DNA of 43,141 bases from JABWBR01 sp036741235 (lineage in GTDB: Bacteria > Bacteroidota > Bacteroidia > Chitinophagales > Saprospiraceae): contig DAINSQ010000018.1 of the NCBI GenBank assembly GCA_036741235.1, positions 1-43,141 of the forward strand, in the 5' to 3' direction. Positions within the stretch are counted from its first letter, which is position 1, and each line of letters opens with the position of its first letter. Below the pieces are notes generated by a model. The model was given only the letters and a program-made list of their open reading frames with translations. It searched no databases and had not been told where the DNA came from. Shown here piece by piece: positions 25,046 through 34,174 of the stretch. The position numbers were made by a program, and so were the translations under genes.

Positions 25046-26008
25046 TTATCGCAAAAAACGAATGTATGCTCTAACTTCCTCCTCGCTTAAATCCGTCAAT
25101 CGTGCAAGTAGTTCAATGGGCAGTCCTTCCGCCCACCCTTTTTTTATGACTTCTTGTTTCGCGATAGTAATGCCTTGTTCCAGGCCCTGTTCCAGGCCTT
25201 GTTCCAAGCCCTGTTCCAGGCCTTGTTCCAGGCCCTCTTCGAGGCCTTCCGCCAAACCTAGTTGTCGCGCATCATGTAGTAATATTTCGTACAAACCCAT
25301 AGTACCCTCAATTTTTAGCACATTATACACTTCCTGTTCAAAATTAGCGGAATATTGGGGATTTTCAAAATGTTTGTAGTATCGAATGAAAGTAACGAGA
25401 AGGTCATAAACCGCCGGTGAAAAACCACTTTCTCTTATTCGTTTTAGAAAGTCAATCTTGATGCCCAAAAGTAATCGATCGTTTTTATCAATATTTATAA
25501 CAGCTTTTGCAAATCCAAGCAGGAATGCAAAAGGGTTATTGCTATTGAAAAGCGCACCCATATTTGCATCCAGCAATTTATATGATTGATAACCAAAGTT
25601 GAGCGTTGTTCCCCAAAAAGTAGTTTCATATTGAAAGGGGCGAAAGTTGCCGTTATCATCTGTAAATATCACCAACGTAGAGATAGGGTGTCGGTATTTG
25701 TCGTATATTCGATAATAGTAGGAAAATACGCGCTCTGGGAAAGTATGGTCTGTATATCCTTGAACTTCGATATGCAACAAGCCCCAGTCTATAGCGCTAT
25801 TCTTAAAAAAAAACTTGACCAGCTTATCGGCGCGTCTATTACCACTCTCCGAATGAGGGGCAATTTGCTGCAGTTCCTGGTCCAAAAATTCGACGCCCCG
25901 GTCAATGTCAATTTGCTCTAATTGATCCTGAAAAAAAAAGCGAAGCAAGTCCGCAAAAAGATCTTCTATGATACCTTTCCACAAAGAATCCCGACTGGCT
26001 AGCGACAT
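25046..26008 (-). CDS. Rpn/PD-(D/E)XK nuclease family protein with GLEQ repeats
   Basis: A 320-residue protein of the recombination-promoting nuclease/putative transposase (Rpn, PDDEXK_2-like) group. The core has RRADKLVKFFF with Asp61 and LLHIEVQGY with Glu81-x-Gln83, a D...ExQ active site of this group. Near the C-terminus a run of Gly-Leu-Glu-Gln repeats (about residues 255-277) is followed by AKQEVIKKGWAEGLPIELLARLTDLSEEEV, the helical tail common in the family. Family members cut DNA and promote recA-independent recombination; the role here is not shown. A -7 box is at 26022-26029. Confidence 0.85.
   Translation of the reverse strand: MSLASRDSLWKGIIEDLFADLLRFFFQDQLEQIDIDRGVEFLDQELQQIAPHSESGNRRADKLVKFFFKNSAIDWGLLHIEVQGYTDHTFPERVFSYYYRIYDKYRHPISTLVIFTDDNGNFRPFQYETTFWGTTLNFGYQSYKLLDANMGALFNSNNPFAFLLGFAKAVINIDKNDRLLLGIKIDFLKRIRESGFSPAVYDLLVTFIRYYKHFENPQYSANFEQEVYNVLKIEGTMGLYEILLHDARQLGLAEGLEEGLEQGLEQGLEQGLEQGLEQGITIAKQEVIKKGWAEGLPIELLARLTDLSEEEVRAYIRFLR
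25172..25247. repeat. 12-bp in-frame tandem repeat in the Rpn-like gene
   Basis: About six copies of a 12-bp unit (TGTTCCAGGCCT on the plus strand), five nearly identical and one degenerate. Each copy encodes Gly-Leu-Glu-Gln in the minus-strand gene, so copy-number change keeps the frame. Confidence 0.85.
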
Positions 26009-26021
26009 TTGGCTTTTCTTG

Positions 26022-26029
26022 CAAAATTA
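26022..26029 (-). promoter_or_regulatory. -7 promoter box TAATTTTG for the Rpn-like gene
   Basis: On the minus strand this is an exact TAnnTTTG match, 13 nt before the ATG at 26008, predicting a very short leader. Confidence 0.5.
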
Positions 26030-26084
26030 TTAAACCCGACGCTACGATTTTGGGGCAAAATGAGTCATCTTGGGGCATACATAA

Positions 26085-29000
26085 ATGTATATCATGTTAT
26101 CCAAATACGGTATTCTGTTTGTGGCTGCCACTGCTATTTTGTTGATCGCTTGCGGCAAGCGCGATAGACCCACATTGAGCCGCTCCAATCGCTATATTTT
26201 GCTGGTACGCGATACGACAAATGCCTTGTCTTCTTTCGACAGCACCCTATTGCTGGCTTTGGAGCAACTGGCGCATGACAGCGCTATCATTTTATGCCCC
26301 CTTTCAGATTCCATGCAGCTCTCGGAAGAACACCTGCCCTATTATAGCTCGGTAGTAATGCTGCAACCCGTCGAAGATAGTCTTCGCCTTTGGCAACGCA
26401 CGGCGTTGGAACGCTATGTAGAAGCCGGCAACGGCATTATCGCTGTTGATAATCCACAGGTGACGCCCATGCTGTGGCATTGGTATCAGTTGTTGTTGCG
26501 CGATTCTTTTCCGATAGCAGATACGGCGAGCAACCCGGTATTTGAAAAACTGGCCTTTGCCGGCGGACGTATCGCCCGGTTTGATTATTGCTATAGTCAA
26601 TACCCCGATTCCAACCTGATCACTCAAGTAGCCGATGCGCTTCAATTTGCTACAGGTAGTAACAGCTGTAATTATAAGCAGGTAAAAACGCCGCCCGCAC
26701 CCGAATTCAGCCAATTTACCCGGAAAGTACTCGACGACGATCTGTTTGAACCTATGGAAATGGAAATCCTGCCTTTCGGTGAGGTCCTTTTTCTGGAAAG
26801 ACGGGGCAAAATGAAATTATACGACCCTTCTGCCGAAAAAACCAGGGTGGTCGCTGAATTTGACGTGTGCACAGAGGGCAATTATGAAGACGGCCTGCAC
26901 GGCCTGGCCCTCGATCCAGGTTATGGGAAAAGTAATTACTATATCTACCTCTATTATTCTCCTCCCTGCGATACGCCGTATCAGTTTTTATCGCGATTTG
27001 TGTTTAAAAATCAACAACTGGAGCGCGATTCAGAAATAGTTATGCTCAAGGTGAAGGTTCAGCGAGAAACCTGCTGCCACTCGGGAGGAAGCCTCGAATT
27101 CGGCCCCGATAGCCTGCTCTATCTTTCTACAGGCGATAATACCAGTTCAAAGGAATCAGACGGCTTTACGCCCACCGATGAACGCCCGGGCCGTTCGCCC
27201 TATGATGCCCAAAAGTCTTCAGGAAATACGCACGACCTGCGCGGAAAAATTATACGCATAAAACCCCTGCCCGATGGAACTTATGCCATCCCCGCAGGCA
27301 ATTTATTCCCCGCCGACGGCTCCCGGGGCCGCCCCGAAATATACGCCATGGGCTGCCGCAACCCATTCAGGATAAGTATTGATCCCCAAAAAAATGTCCT
27401 GTATTGGGGAGATGTCGGTCCTGATGGCGGACAAGATGGCCGATACGGCCCCCAAAGTTATGATGAATTCAACCAGGCCATACAACCGGGTTTTTTTGGC
27501 TGGCCCTATTTTGTGGGCAATAACAAAGGTTATCCCTACCGAAATTTCGCAACAGATAGCGTCGGCCTGCCTCAAGACCCCGCCCACCCAGTCAATTTTT
27601 CACCTAATAACGACGGCAATATAAACCTGCCCCCCGCCCAACCCGCTATGATTTGGTATCCCTATTCGCGCAGCAACCAGTTTCCCCTGATGGGCGAAGG
27701 ATCGCGCAGCGCGCTGGCCGGCCCTTTTTATTATACCGACAAAATTATGCCCACCGCCACAGTCAGATTTCCCGACTACTACGTGGGCAAGTGGTTCATC
27801 TATGAGTGGGCGCGTAGCTGGATAAAAGTAGTCACTTTCGATTCACTACTACGACCCGTTCAGATAGAACCCTTTATGCCCAATATGGAATTGAGCAAAC
27901 CCATCGATTTGAAGTTTGGGCCCAATGGCGCACTGTATATCCTCGAATACGGCAATATGTATTTTATGGATAACCCCGATGCCCGGCTTGTCAAAATTGA
28001 ATTTGCCGCAGGCAATAGACCCCCTGAAGCCCGATTGGCTGTTACTAGCGCAGCAGGCGCGGCGCCCCATACCGCCCATTTTTCAGCAATGGCTTCCTAC
28101 GACCTCGATCGCAAGGACAGCTTGTGCTATGAATGGTTTTTTACCCGCTTTGACCAACCCCAGTCTACTGATGTAAAAACCTCTTTTACTTTTAATACCC
28201 CGGGCCGACACCGTGTTTTACTTCGGGTGATCGACAATGCAGGCGAAGTGGCTACTGCCGAGTCAATTATACAGGTCGGCAATGCAGCGCCCACCATCGC
28301 CCTGGAGTCGCCTGTGAATAGCAGTTTTTATTTCGGTACAGGAGACTGGCCGTACCATTTTCAGGTTAAAGACGAAGAAGATGACAAAACAGCGGAAGGT
28401 ATCGACGCTGACCGTATTTTGGTAAATTATACGTATATCAGCGATTTGAACCTGAAACGCGAACTCCTTACCGGGGCCGCTCAACTACCGGAAGGCCCTA
28501 TTCATCATCTGGAAGGAGCGAGGCTCATCAAAAGTAGCGATTGCTATAGTTGTCACCACGAGGAGCTATCCAATATAGGCCCCTCTTTTAAGGCAATAGC
28601 CAAAAAATATAATCAAAGCGAGGCAGTGGTTGATCAATTGGCTGCAAAGGTTATTAAGGGGGGCAACGGCGCCTGGGGGCAAGCCATGATGTCGGCCCAC
28701 CCCCAACTCGACCAAACTACCGCCAAAAAGATGGTTCAATATGTACTGTCGCTCGGATTGGAAGGAAGATTACCCCTGATGGGCAGGTTATCGCTTCGCG
28801 AACATGCCAATAGCGATACACTGGGAATTTATGTGGTTGCTGCTACCTATCGCGATATGGGCTTCCGGGAATACGATCCCGTTTCAACTCGCCTGGTTAC
28901 TATTTTGCGCCCGCCCCGGCAGGAGGCCGAACACGCTAATCAATTGTACAAAGCCTATATCCCCAATGGCGATCAGCCCGGGGCTTTCGCACAGGTCAAT

Positions 29001-29324
29001 GGCAAAGCCGGCGCGTTTATCAAGTTTAACAATATCGATTTGAAAGGAATACGCTATATCCGCATCCGGCTTCGACATGAAAAACCCATAGCGATTCAGG
29101 TCAAACTAGACAACCCTGCGGCAACCCCGCTTGCCGCAAAAGAACTGACAATAAACGGCAATGCAGATTGGAAGGAATATTCAATACCCCTTCCGGCAAC
29201 CACAGGATTTCACCAACTATACATTTGTATGGAAGGAGAACAGGACTATGAGCCGATGTCTAATGGCATTCGCAAAACAAAAGATATGTGGTGGATGGAC
29301 TGGATACAGTTTGCAACCAACTGA
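26085..29324 (+). CDS. Multidomain lipoprotein: ThuA-like, sugar dehydrogenase, PKD, cytochrome c, CBM-like
   Basis: A 1079-residue lipoprotein (ILLIAC). Residues about 35-170 resemble a degenerate ThuA domain (ALERYVEAGNGIIAVDN). About 215-640 form a glucose/sorbosone dehydrogenase-type propeller (GLALDPGYGKSNYIY-like strand, CHSGGSLEFGPDSLLYLSTGD, LRGKIIRI, YAMGCRNPFR). About 641-735 is a PKD domain. About 815-890 is a c-type cytochrome with one CYSCH heme site. The last 130 residues look like a CBM6-type beta-sandwich. The arrangement suggests surface or periplasmic sugar oxidation with built-in electron transfer; substrate and cofactor (probably PQQ) are inferred from family. ATG 26094 is an alternative start. 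Confidence 0.9.
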   Translation: MYIMLSKYGILFVAATAILLIACGKRDRPTLSRSNRYILLVRDTTNALSSFDSTLLLALEQLAHDSAIILCPLSDSMQLSEEHLPYYSSVVMLQPVEDSLRLWQRTALERYVEAGNGIIAVDNPQVTPMLWHWYQLLLRDSFPIADTASNPVFEKLAFAGGRIARFDYCYSQYPDSNLITQVADALQFATGSNSCNYKQVKTPPAPEFSQFTRKVLDDDLFEPMEMEILPFGEVLFLERRGKMKLYDPSAEKTRVVAEFDVCTEGNYEDGLHGLALDPGYGKSNYYIYLYYSPPCDTPYQFLSRFVFKNQQLERDSEIVMLKVKVQRETCCHSGGSLEFGPDSLLYLSTGDNTSSKESDGFTPTDERPGRSPYDAQKSSGNTHDLRGKIIRIKPLPDGTYAIPAGNLFPADGSRGRPEIYAMGCRNPFRISIDPQKNVLYWGDVGPDGGQDGRYGPQSYDEFNQAIQPGFFGWPYFVGNNKGYPYRNFATDSVGLPQDPAHPVNFSPNNDGNINLPPAQPAMIWYPYSRSNQFPLMGEGSRSALAGPFYYTDKIMPTATVRFPDYYVGKWFIYEWARSWIKVVTFDSLLRPVQIEPFMPNMELSKPIDLKFGPNGALYILEYGNMYFMDNPDARLVKIEFAAGNRPPEARLAVTSAAGAAPHTAHFSAMASYDLDRKDSLCYEWFFTRFDQPQSTDVKTSFTFNTPGRHRVLLRVIDNAGEVATAESIIQVGNAAPTIALESPVNSSFYFGTGDWPYHFQVKDEEDDKTAEGIDADRILVNYTYISDLNLKRELLTGAAQLPEGPIHHLEGARLIKSSDCYSCHHEELSNIGPSFKAIAKKYNQSEAVVDQLAAKVIKGGNGAWGQAMMSAHPQLDQTTAKKMVQYVLSLGLEGRLPLMGRLSLREHANSDTLGIYVVAATYRDMGFREYDPVSTRLVTILRPPRQEAEHANQLYKAYIPNGDQPGAFAQVNGKAGAFIKFNNIDLKGIRYIRIRLRHEKPIAIQVKLDNPAATPLAAKELTINGNADWKEYSIPLPATTGFHQLYICMEGEQDYEPMSNGIRKTKDMWWMDWIQFATN

Positions 29325-29327
29325 CTA

Positions 29328-31253
29328 TTATTGCCGCCCGCGGCCAGGTGAAGGCGCCGGCGCAATAGTTGGAGTCGGGACAATACGGGGCGACCGGGGT
29401 TCAAATAACATATCTATATTGACAGGCCTTCCTTCCGTGACCCATCTGAACCCTTTTATTTTTAACTGTTCATGGTCGGCTTCCCGCATAGGCTTGAAAC
29501 TGCCTTGCGGCTGGGTGTAGAATTTGATTTGGTTGACCTGGTTATTGCCAAAGTAAAGCACCATCTCGCTGCACGCTGTTTTGTTGACTCCAATGTAGGC
29601 CTGCTGCTCGTCCCGGGCGTAATAAACAGACTCGGCGTTGCCTACAACATACATGATGCGCAGTTCGCTGCTGTCAAAGCGGGCAGTGATGTCTTTGCCT
29701 TTTATTTGATTGAAAAATAATTCGTCGGGCGAATTAATGATAAACGCATTATTTCGCAATAAAATGGCATCCAACTGCTTGTTTGCCAATTGCATATTGA
29801 TAGTGTCGGCAGTGAATTGGGTAGTGTCCGACCATACAATGGGATTGTGAAATAACCGGAACATTGAATCAACTGTACTATATGCCAGCGAATCGCACAG
29901 GGCCTGCAGATTGCTTTTGTAGATGCGTACATCCCGAAAGGCCTGGAGTAAACGGGTGCTGTCGGAAGCCAGGGTATCGGCCTTGCTCGAAACCAGGGTA
30001 TCGGAAGTCATAAAAAGCGAATCGCCGTCGATAATGGTAATGAGCAGGGGGCGGTTGTTGCGCCCGCCAACGGCTTTCAGATAGCCGGTTTCGCGGTTAT
30101 AGTCGGCTTGCTCGCAGGCTACCGTAAGTTGAGCCGAGGTGTCTTGCCACACTACATTGCCCTTGGCTATGCCTAATCCATTGTCGCTGCTGTAATCTAA
30201 CTCGTCAGCGTCGAGCAATTGTGGCGGATCGCTTACGCGTGACCGCCCTTTTGTTGAATAGCGCTTTTTCCTGACATCGTAGTTAATTTCTTCAGCAGCG
30301 ATTGTCCTGATAGAATCCTGAAAAAATGCGGCGCCTTTTAACATATAGGCGTCCTGGTTTTCATCGTATCGAATAATATCCGCTTTGGCGCTTCTTTTTC
30401 CGGCTTCTTCAAAACTGGCATGACCTTCAAGGGTATATATACTTCGTTTGCCTTCATAGCGTATGCTGTCGGCCCGCGCTTTTTGTTCTCCTTTCAGATA
30501 TTGGGCGTTGTCGGTAAAAAGTGCCAGGTTGTTCTGGGTGTCGTAAAAGCCCCCCTCGCAATAAATGCGGCTGCTGTCGCTGGTTACCAATGTCGGCCCC
30601 AGGAAATAGACGGTTTTATTTTCCGTATTGAATTTTAAGGTATCCGATCGCAGGCTGAAGCGGGGGTCCACAACAACTACGCTGTCTTTAAAATAAACTT
30701 CTTTGGTATTGACGTAGTAATACCCCCTGCTGCTGGTAAGCTGCGTTTCACCCAGCGTCATGACAGCTTTCGTATTATAAGTTGCTGTGCGCGTATTGAG
30801 GTCGTATACAAGGTGATCGGTGAAGAGCTTTTGCTCTCCATTCACGAGGATAACCTCGCCGAAGAGCTCGGCAATGCGCAAATTGCCGTCATAGCGCAGC
30901 GAATCCGAGAATACGCTCACCGAGTCGCCGTGCTGTATGAGCACTTCTCCTTGCGCTATTACGCGGATATTGTCTTCAATGGTAGCCGAGTCGCAGCTCA
31001 TATACACGCTATCCTGGCTCAGGGCTACGTTGCCGTTGAGTTTCTGAATAATCTTTTTGTTTTGCTGGATATATTGGAACAGGTCGGCGTGATCGACATT
31101 CACCGGTTGCTTTTTGGTGGTATCGCGAGCGGGAGTAGTAGTTGGTTTTTGAGCGCCGGCGAGCAGCGGCATACACAACAGTAGCAGCGGCAGGAGGCCC
31201 CATAGCATCCTGTTTGAAAAAAGATTGATAGGCGAATCAATGCGCTGTGACAT
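29328..31253 (-). CDS. OstA/LptA-like organic-solvent-tolerance family protein
   Basis: A 641-residue exported protein with a signal peptide ending near LLAGAQ (residue 35). The body is a long series of OstA/LptA-type beta strands (VYMSCDSATIED, VIAQGEVLIQHGDSVSVFSDSLRYDG, LFTDHLVYDLNTRTATY, ADSIRYEGKRSIYTLEGHASFEEAG). This repeated beta-jellyroll binds lipid A in LptA and in the periplasmic part of LptD. It probably carries LPS across the periplasm. There is no C-terminal barrel, so it is not a full LptD. The C-terminal tail is Pro-rich. It converges on the multidomain lipoprotein with a 3-nt gap. Confidence 0.85.
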   Translation of the reverse strand: MSQRIDSPINLFSNRMLWGLLPLLLLCMPLLAGAQKPTTTPARDTTKKQPVNVDHADLFQYIQQNKKIIQKLNGNVALSQDSVYMSCDSATIEDNIRVIAQGEVLIQHGDSVSVFSDSLRYDGNLRIAELFGEVILVNGEQKLFTDHLVYDLNTRTATYNTKAVMTLGETQLTSSRGYYYVNTKEVYFKDSVVVVDPRFSLRSDTLKFNTENKTVYFLGPTLVTSDSSRIYCEGGFYDTQNNLALFTDNAQYLKGEQKARADSIRYEGKRSIYTLEGHASFEEAGKRSAKADIIRYDENQDAYMLKGAAFFQDSIRTIAAEEINYDVRKKRYSTKGRSRVSDPPQLLDADELDYSSDNGLGIAKGNVVWQDTSAQLTVACEQADYNRETGYLKAVGGRNNRPLLITIIDGDSLFMTSDTLVSSKADTLASDSTRLLQAFRDVRIYKSNLQALCDSLAYSTVDSMFRLFHNPIVWSDTTQFTADTINMQLANKQLDAILLRNNAFIINSPDELFFNQIKGKDITARFDSSELRIMYVVGNAESVYYARDEQQAYIGVNKTACSEMVLYFGNNQVNQIKFYTQPQGSFKPMREADHEQLKIKGFRWVTEGRPVNIDMLFEPRSPRIVPTPTIAPAPSPGRGRQ

Positions 31254-31370
31254 GTCTTATTTGTTTTCCGCGTATTGAACGCGATGCGTCGGGGTATGTT
31301 GGCCGCCAAAGAACCGTTAACCAAGCATTAACCCTTCGCCGGGTTGATTTACGGGGCGAATATACGGACT

Positions 31371-32540
31371 TTAACGATTTGACCAGGAAAGGATGAGATC
31401 AGCGGCCTGTTCTCCAAGCAGGCTGCCGATAGCTACGCCCATGCCACCCAATCTGACCGCCACTGCTACATGATTGTCAACCATCTGAAGAATTGGGTTT
31501 TTCTGCGGCCCTACGCCCATAATGCCGCTCCACCAGGTATCGATATGGTGGGGGCGACCCGGCAGGATCATTTCTTTTAAAAGATGCAGCAGCGCATCCC
31601 GGATAAGGGAGGTCGTGCCCAGTTCGTCCGTTGTCTCTCCGCTTTTGTCGAGATGGCGCCCCCCGCCCAGCAGAATTCGGCCATCGATATTGCGAAAGTA
31701 GTAATACCCCCTGTCGTAGTGGAAACTGCCGCGTAGCTGGAGCCCTGGTATGGGCTGGGTTATCAACACCTGATTGCGGGCCGGCTGCACATCCAAATAA
31801 GGCAGCAGCCGCTGTGCAAAGCCATTGGTAGCGACCAATACCTTGTGGGTTTTGATTTCCCATCCCTGTTGGGTATGCAGGATAACATGGCGCGAACCGC
31901 TGTCTATTTCAGTTATCGGCGTTCCAAATAGCATACGTATGCCCGCCGCCGCCGCTTTGTCGAGTAATGCGGACATCATCCTGCCGGTATGGATTTGCCC
32001 CTCGCCCTGGTTGATAATAAGGTGTTTTACTCCTTTAAAGCCAAAACGTTCGATATGATCATCAGCAATTTCATACGTCTCGCGAAGACCGGTGAGATGG
32101 GCGAGTTTGCGGTTAAATGCAGCTATGTGGTTGGCGCAGTCTTCAAACAATTCGACGTCATCGGCGCGAAATACCTCGTAACCGCCCAGCGGCTCATAGT
32201 GAAGGGCAGTGTCGCCCACGATTTCTCTCAGCCGTTGCAGCCCTCGCCAGCGGCGTTCTACCAGCGTCCATACTTCTTCCTCGCTGCGTTGCGACATATC
32301 GTCGAGCAATTCGGAGATGCTGCCAAAGCAGGCAAAGCCGGCATTGCGGGTGCTGGCGCCGGCGGGCAGCGCCCCTTTTTCAATGATGAGTATTTGGAGC
32401 GAATGATCCAGTTTTTTGAGATGCAGGGCAGCGGTAAGGCCTACAATGCCGCAACCGATGATCACTACGTCGGGCGTGCCTATTAATGAGGCGCGTTCCC
32501 AATAGCTGAGCGACTGTGCATGAGGAGTGTGGTGGGACAT
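31371..32540 (-). CDS. FAD-dependent oxidoreductase (DAO family)
   Basis: A 389-residue flavoenzyme of the D-amino-acid oxidase/glycine oxidase-like family. The FAD-binding site is VVIIGCGIVGLTAALHL near residue 25, with the Glu of LIIEKG at the end of the second strand, then the family segment GASTRNAGFACFG. The later motifs VLVATNGFAQRLLP and YYYFRNIDGRILLGGGRH match amine oxidases of the PuuB/OrdL type. The substrate is probably a secondary or primary amine, not determined here. It is divergent from the DUF4293 gene. Confidence 0.88.
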   Translation of the reverse strand: MSHHTPHAQSLSYWERASLIGTPDVVIIGCGIVGLTAALHLKKLDHSLQILIIEKGALPAGASTRNAGFACFGSISELLDDMSQRSEEEVWTLVERRWRGLQRLREIVGDTALHYEPLGGYEVFRADDVELFEDCANHIAAFNRKLAHLTGLRETYEIADDHIERFGFKGVKHLIINQGEGQIHTGRMMSALLDKAAAAGIRMLFGTPITEIDSGSRHVILHTQQGWEIKTHKVLVATNGFAQRLLPYLDVQPARNQVLITQPIPGLQLRGSFHYDRGYYYFRNIDGRILLGGGRHLDKSGETTDELGTTSLIRDALLHLLKEMILPGRPHHIDTWWSGIMGVGPQKNPILQMVDNHVAVAVRLGGMGVAIGSLLGEQAADLILSWSNR

Positions 32541-32577
32541 ATTCGTTTATTTTGCGTCTAATTTATAGCCATAGTAG

Positions 32578-32585
32578 TAATTTTG
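32578..32585 (+). promoter_or_regulatory. -7 promoter box TAATTTTG
   Basis: An exact TAnnTTTG match, 21 nt before the DUF4293 ATG. TTTG at 32551-32554 could serve as the -33 element, although its 23-nt spacing is a little long. Confidence 0.5.
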
Positions 32586-32606
32586 GGCATACAAAATTCG
32601 ATTTCC

Positions 32607-33038
32607 ATGATTCAACGCATTCAAACCTTGTTTTTATTGCTGGGCGCGGCAGCTTCTTTTACAACGCTGGCATTGCCGTTTGCCACTACCAGCCAGGCCA
32701 TAGAGGGCTCTGCCATATTCAGCGATCAGATCTTTGATGTCAATGACCACATAGCCTTGTTGGTCGTTTTTGCAGTCGGCGGCGCATTGGCGGTAGCCGC
32801 CATTTTTTTATTTAAAAAACGGCCGGTGCAACTTTTGCTGGCATTGCTGGCCGCCCTGGTTAATGCAGGCGGCGGAATTCTTGCCGGCGCTATGTATTCG
32901 CAAGACGGCCACCAGTCGCAGGCTGTGCTTGGGGCAGGTATTGCCATGCCCTTGATCGCGCTGGCCATGCACATGGTCGCGCGGCGGTTTATCCGTAAAG
33001 ACGAGCAGTTGGTGAAGTCGATGGACCGCCTTCGTTAA
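32607..33038 (+). CDS. DUF4293 family membrane protein
   Basis: A 143-residue protein starting MIQRIQTLFLLLGAAAS, the typical opening of DUF4293, a family restricted to Bacteroidota. Four hydrophobic segments are visible (about residues 6-26, 47-66, 74-95 and 107-125), and the C-terminus is basic (RRFIRKDEQLVKSMDRLR), so it is an inner-membrane protein of unknown function. The ATG at 32607 is chosen over an upstream in-frame start by family N-terminus and by the -7 box position. A strong terminator follows the stop directly. Confidence 0.88.
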   Translation: MIQRIQTLFLLLGAAASFTTLALPFATTSQAIEGSAIFSDQIFDVNDHIALLVVFAVGGALAVAAIFLFKKRPVQLLLALLAALVNAGGGILAGAMYSQDGHQSQAVLGAGIAMPLIALAMHMVARRFIRKDEQLVKSMDRLR

Positions 33039-33041
33039 ACG

Positions 33042-33079
33042 AAAATCGGGTGTCTGCATGTTCGCAGACACCCGATTTT
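33042..33079. terminator. Strong bidirectional intrinsic terminator
   Basis: AAAATCGGGTGTCTGC (33042-33057) and GCAGACACCCGATTTT (33064-33079) form a perfect 16-bp stem with a 6-nt loop, and the A/T tracts serve both strands. It sits between the convergent DUF4293 gene and the Exb operon and should end transcription from both sides. Confidence 0.92.
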
Positions 33080-33100
33080 TCGTTCGTCGTTGTAGTAGTA

Positions 33101-33580
33101 TTAAAACTTCTCCGAATCGACCTTTTTCTTGGCGGAATAGTTCACCTTGAGCTGGCCGGATTTCCGGAGTTGCGTTTTTGTATCTTGTACAATACCCATC
33201 GTCACGTCGCCGTCGACGCGAAGAGAAGAAGTGATACGCGGCCGTTTGTTTTCAGGCACCTTCACGCGGTGCTTTTCAAGAAACAGCGGAATTTCGTTGA
33301 GCTCTGCGAATTTATCGCCTAACTGCAAGCGCGGTTTGGTACCGTACAGGGCCTGGAATTTTTGAATAGGGCGGCCAATGTACAAGTAATTAACCAGCGA
33401 TTTCTCCTCCAACTTCGTCAATTCTGTGGCGTAGGGCGTAAATACTTTCACCTTGAGCTCGGCAGTACGCATTACGGTTACCACCATAAAGAAGAACAAC
33501 AAGATGAAGATGATATCGGGAAGCGAAGCCGTAGAAATACTCGGCGAGGTGCCCGATCTTTTCTTGGAAAACTTTGACAT
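33101..33580 (-). CDS. ExbD/TolR family biopolymer transporter (copy 2)
   Basis: A 159-residue protein with one N-terminal membrane helix (ISTASLPDIIFILLFFFMVVTVM). The helix contains the conserved proton-carrying Asp of ExbD/TolR/MotB-type stators (SLPDIIF). The rest is a periplasmic domain. Together with ExbB it should use the proton gradient to drive TonB-type or other envelope work. It is last in a four-gene operon, 26 nt after copy 1, and is followed by the strong terminator. It is divergent from copy 1 in sequence, so the two probably do not replace each other. Confidence 0.92.
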   Translation of the reverse strand: MSKFSKKRSGTSPSISTASLPDIIFILLFFFMVVTVMRTAELKVKVFTPYATELTKLEEKSLVNYLYIGRPIQKFQALYGTKPRLQLGDKFAELNEIPLFLEKHRVKVPENKRPRITSSLRVDGDVTMGIVQDTKTQLRKSGQLKVNYSAKKKVDSEKF

Positions 33581-33606
33581 AACGCGTTGAGTTTTCGATA
33601 TGATGG

Positions 33607-34167
33607 TTATTGTTCTTCGCCGAAGCTTGTCGGTTCCGCCTCTGAGAGTACGAGAGGAATTTCGTCCTGAATAGACTTTCTGATAGCGAAAGGCAATTCA
33701 TCGCTGTAATCTCTTCCGTACTTTCTTTGGCACATCTCGTTCCAAAGTTCGTTGTATGCGCCCTTCAATTCGTTGTAAACTTCCAGGTAGGTCTTGTAAT
33801 TCGTACCCCGGTCGTTTTTCAACGAAATGATTGCCCGGGTGGGCTTCTCGGCTAAGTCAGGCCTGCCGTTGGGGTTCATGATGAACTCCTTGGCATTTTC
33901 GCGCAGGTCGTTGATATCCATCGGTTGGTTGCGCACCAGCAACTGGTTTTGGGCGTTTACCAATACGGAATAGACGTTGCGCGACTTGAGCTTTAGCTCT
34001 TCGGCTTCTTCCTCCGACCAGGGTGGGAGCTTAACGGTGATCCCCTTGTCCTCGGCTACCGTAGTAGTAACGAGGAAGAAGATCAGTAGCAGAAATGCAA
34101 TGTCAGCCATAGAGCTGGCATTGATCTCGTTTTTCATCAGGTCGCGAGCCTTGGATCCTTTTGCCAT
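33607..34167 (-). CDS. ExbD/TolR family biopolymer transporter (copy 1)
   Basis: A 186-residue ExbD homologue. The cytoplasmic N-terminus (MAKGSKARDLMKNEIN) leads into a single membrane helix ASSMADIAFLLLIFFLVTTT with the conserved Asp. The periplasmic domain begins KGITVKLPPW and has an acidic C-terminus (LSEAEPTSFGEEQ). It starts 7 nt after the unknown membrane protein gene. ExbD forms the dimer inside the ExbB pentamer; with two different ExbD genes in the operon a mixed dimer is possible, which is inference. Confidence 0.93.
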   Translation of the reverse strand: MAKGSKARDLMKNEINASSMADIAFLLLIFFLVTTTVAEDKGITVKLPPWSEEEAEELKLKSRNVYSVLVNAQNQLLVRNQPMDINDLRENAKEFIMNPNGRPDLAEKPTRAIISLKNDRGTNYKTYLEVYNELKGAYNELWNEMCQRKYGRDYSDELPFAIRKSIQDEIPLVLSEAEPTSFGEEQ

Positions 34168-34174
34168 CGCTCAA

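Noticed and set aside
25046..26008. Insertion sequence
   Set aside because: The Rpn family was once labelled putative transposase, but no terminal inverted repeats or target duplications flank this gene.
29328..31253. Full-length LptD
   Set aside because: The protein has only OstA/LptA-like strands and a Pro-rich tail; a C-terminal outer-membrane barrel is lacking.
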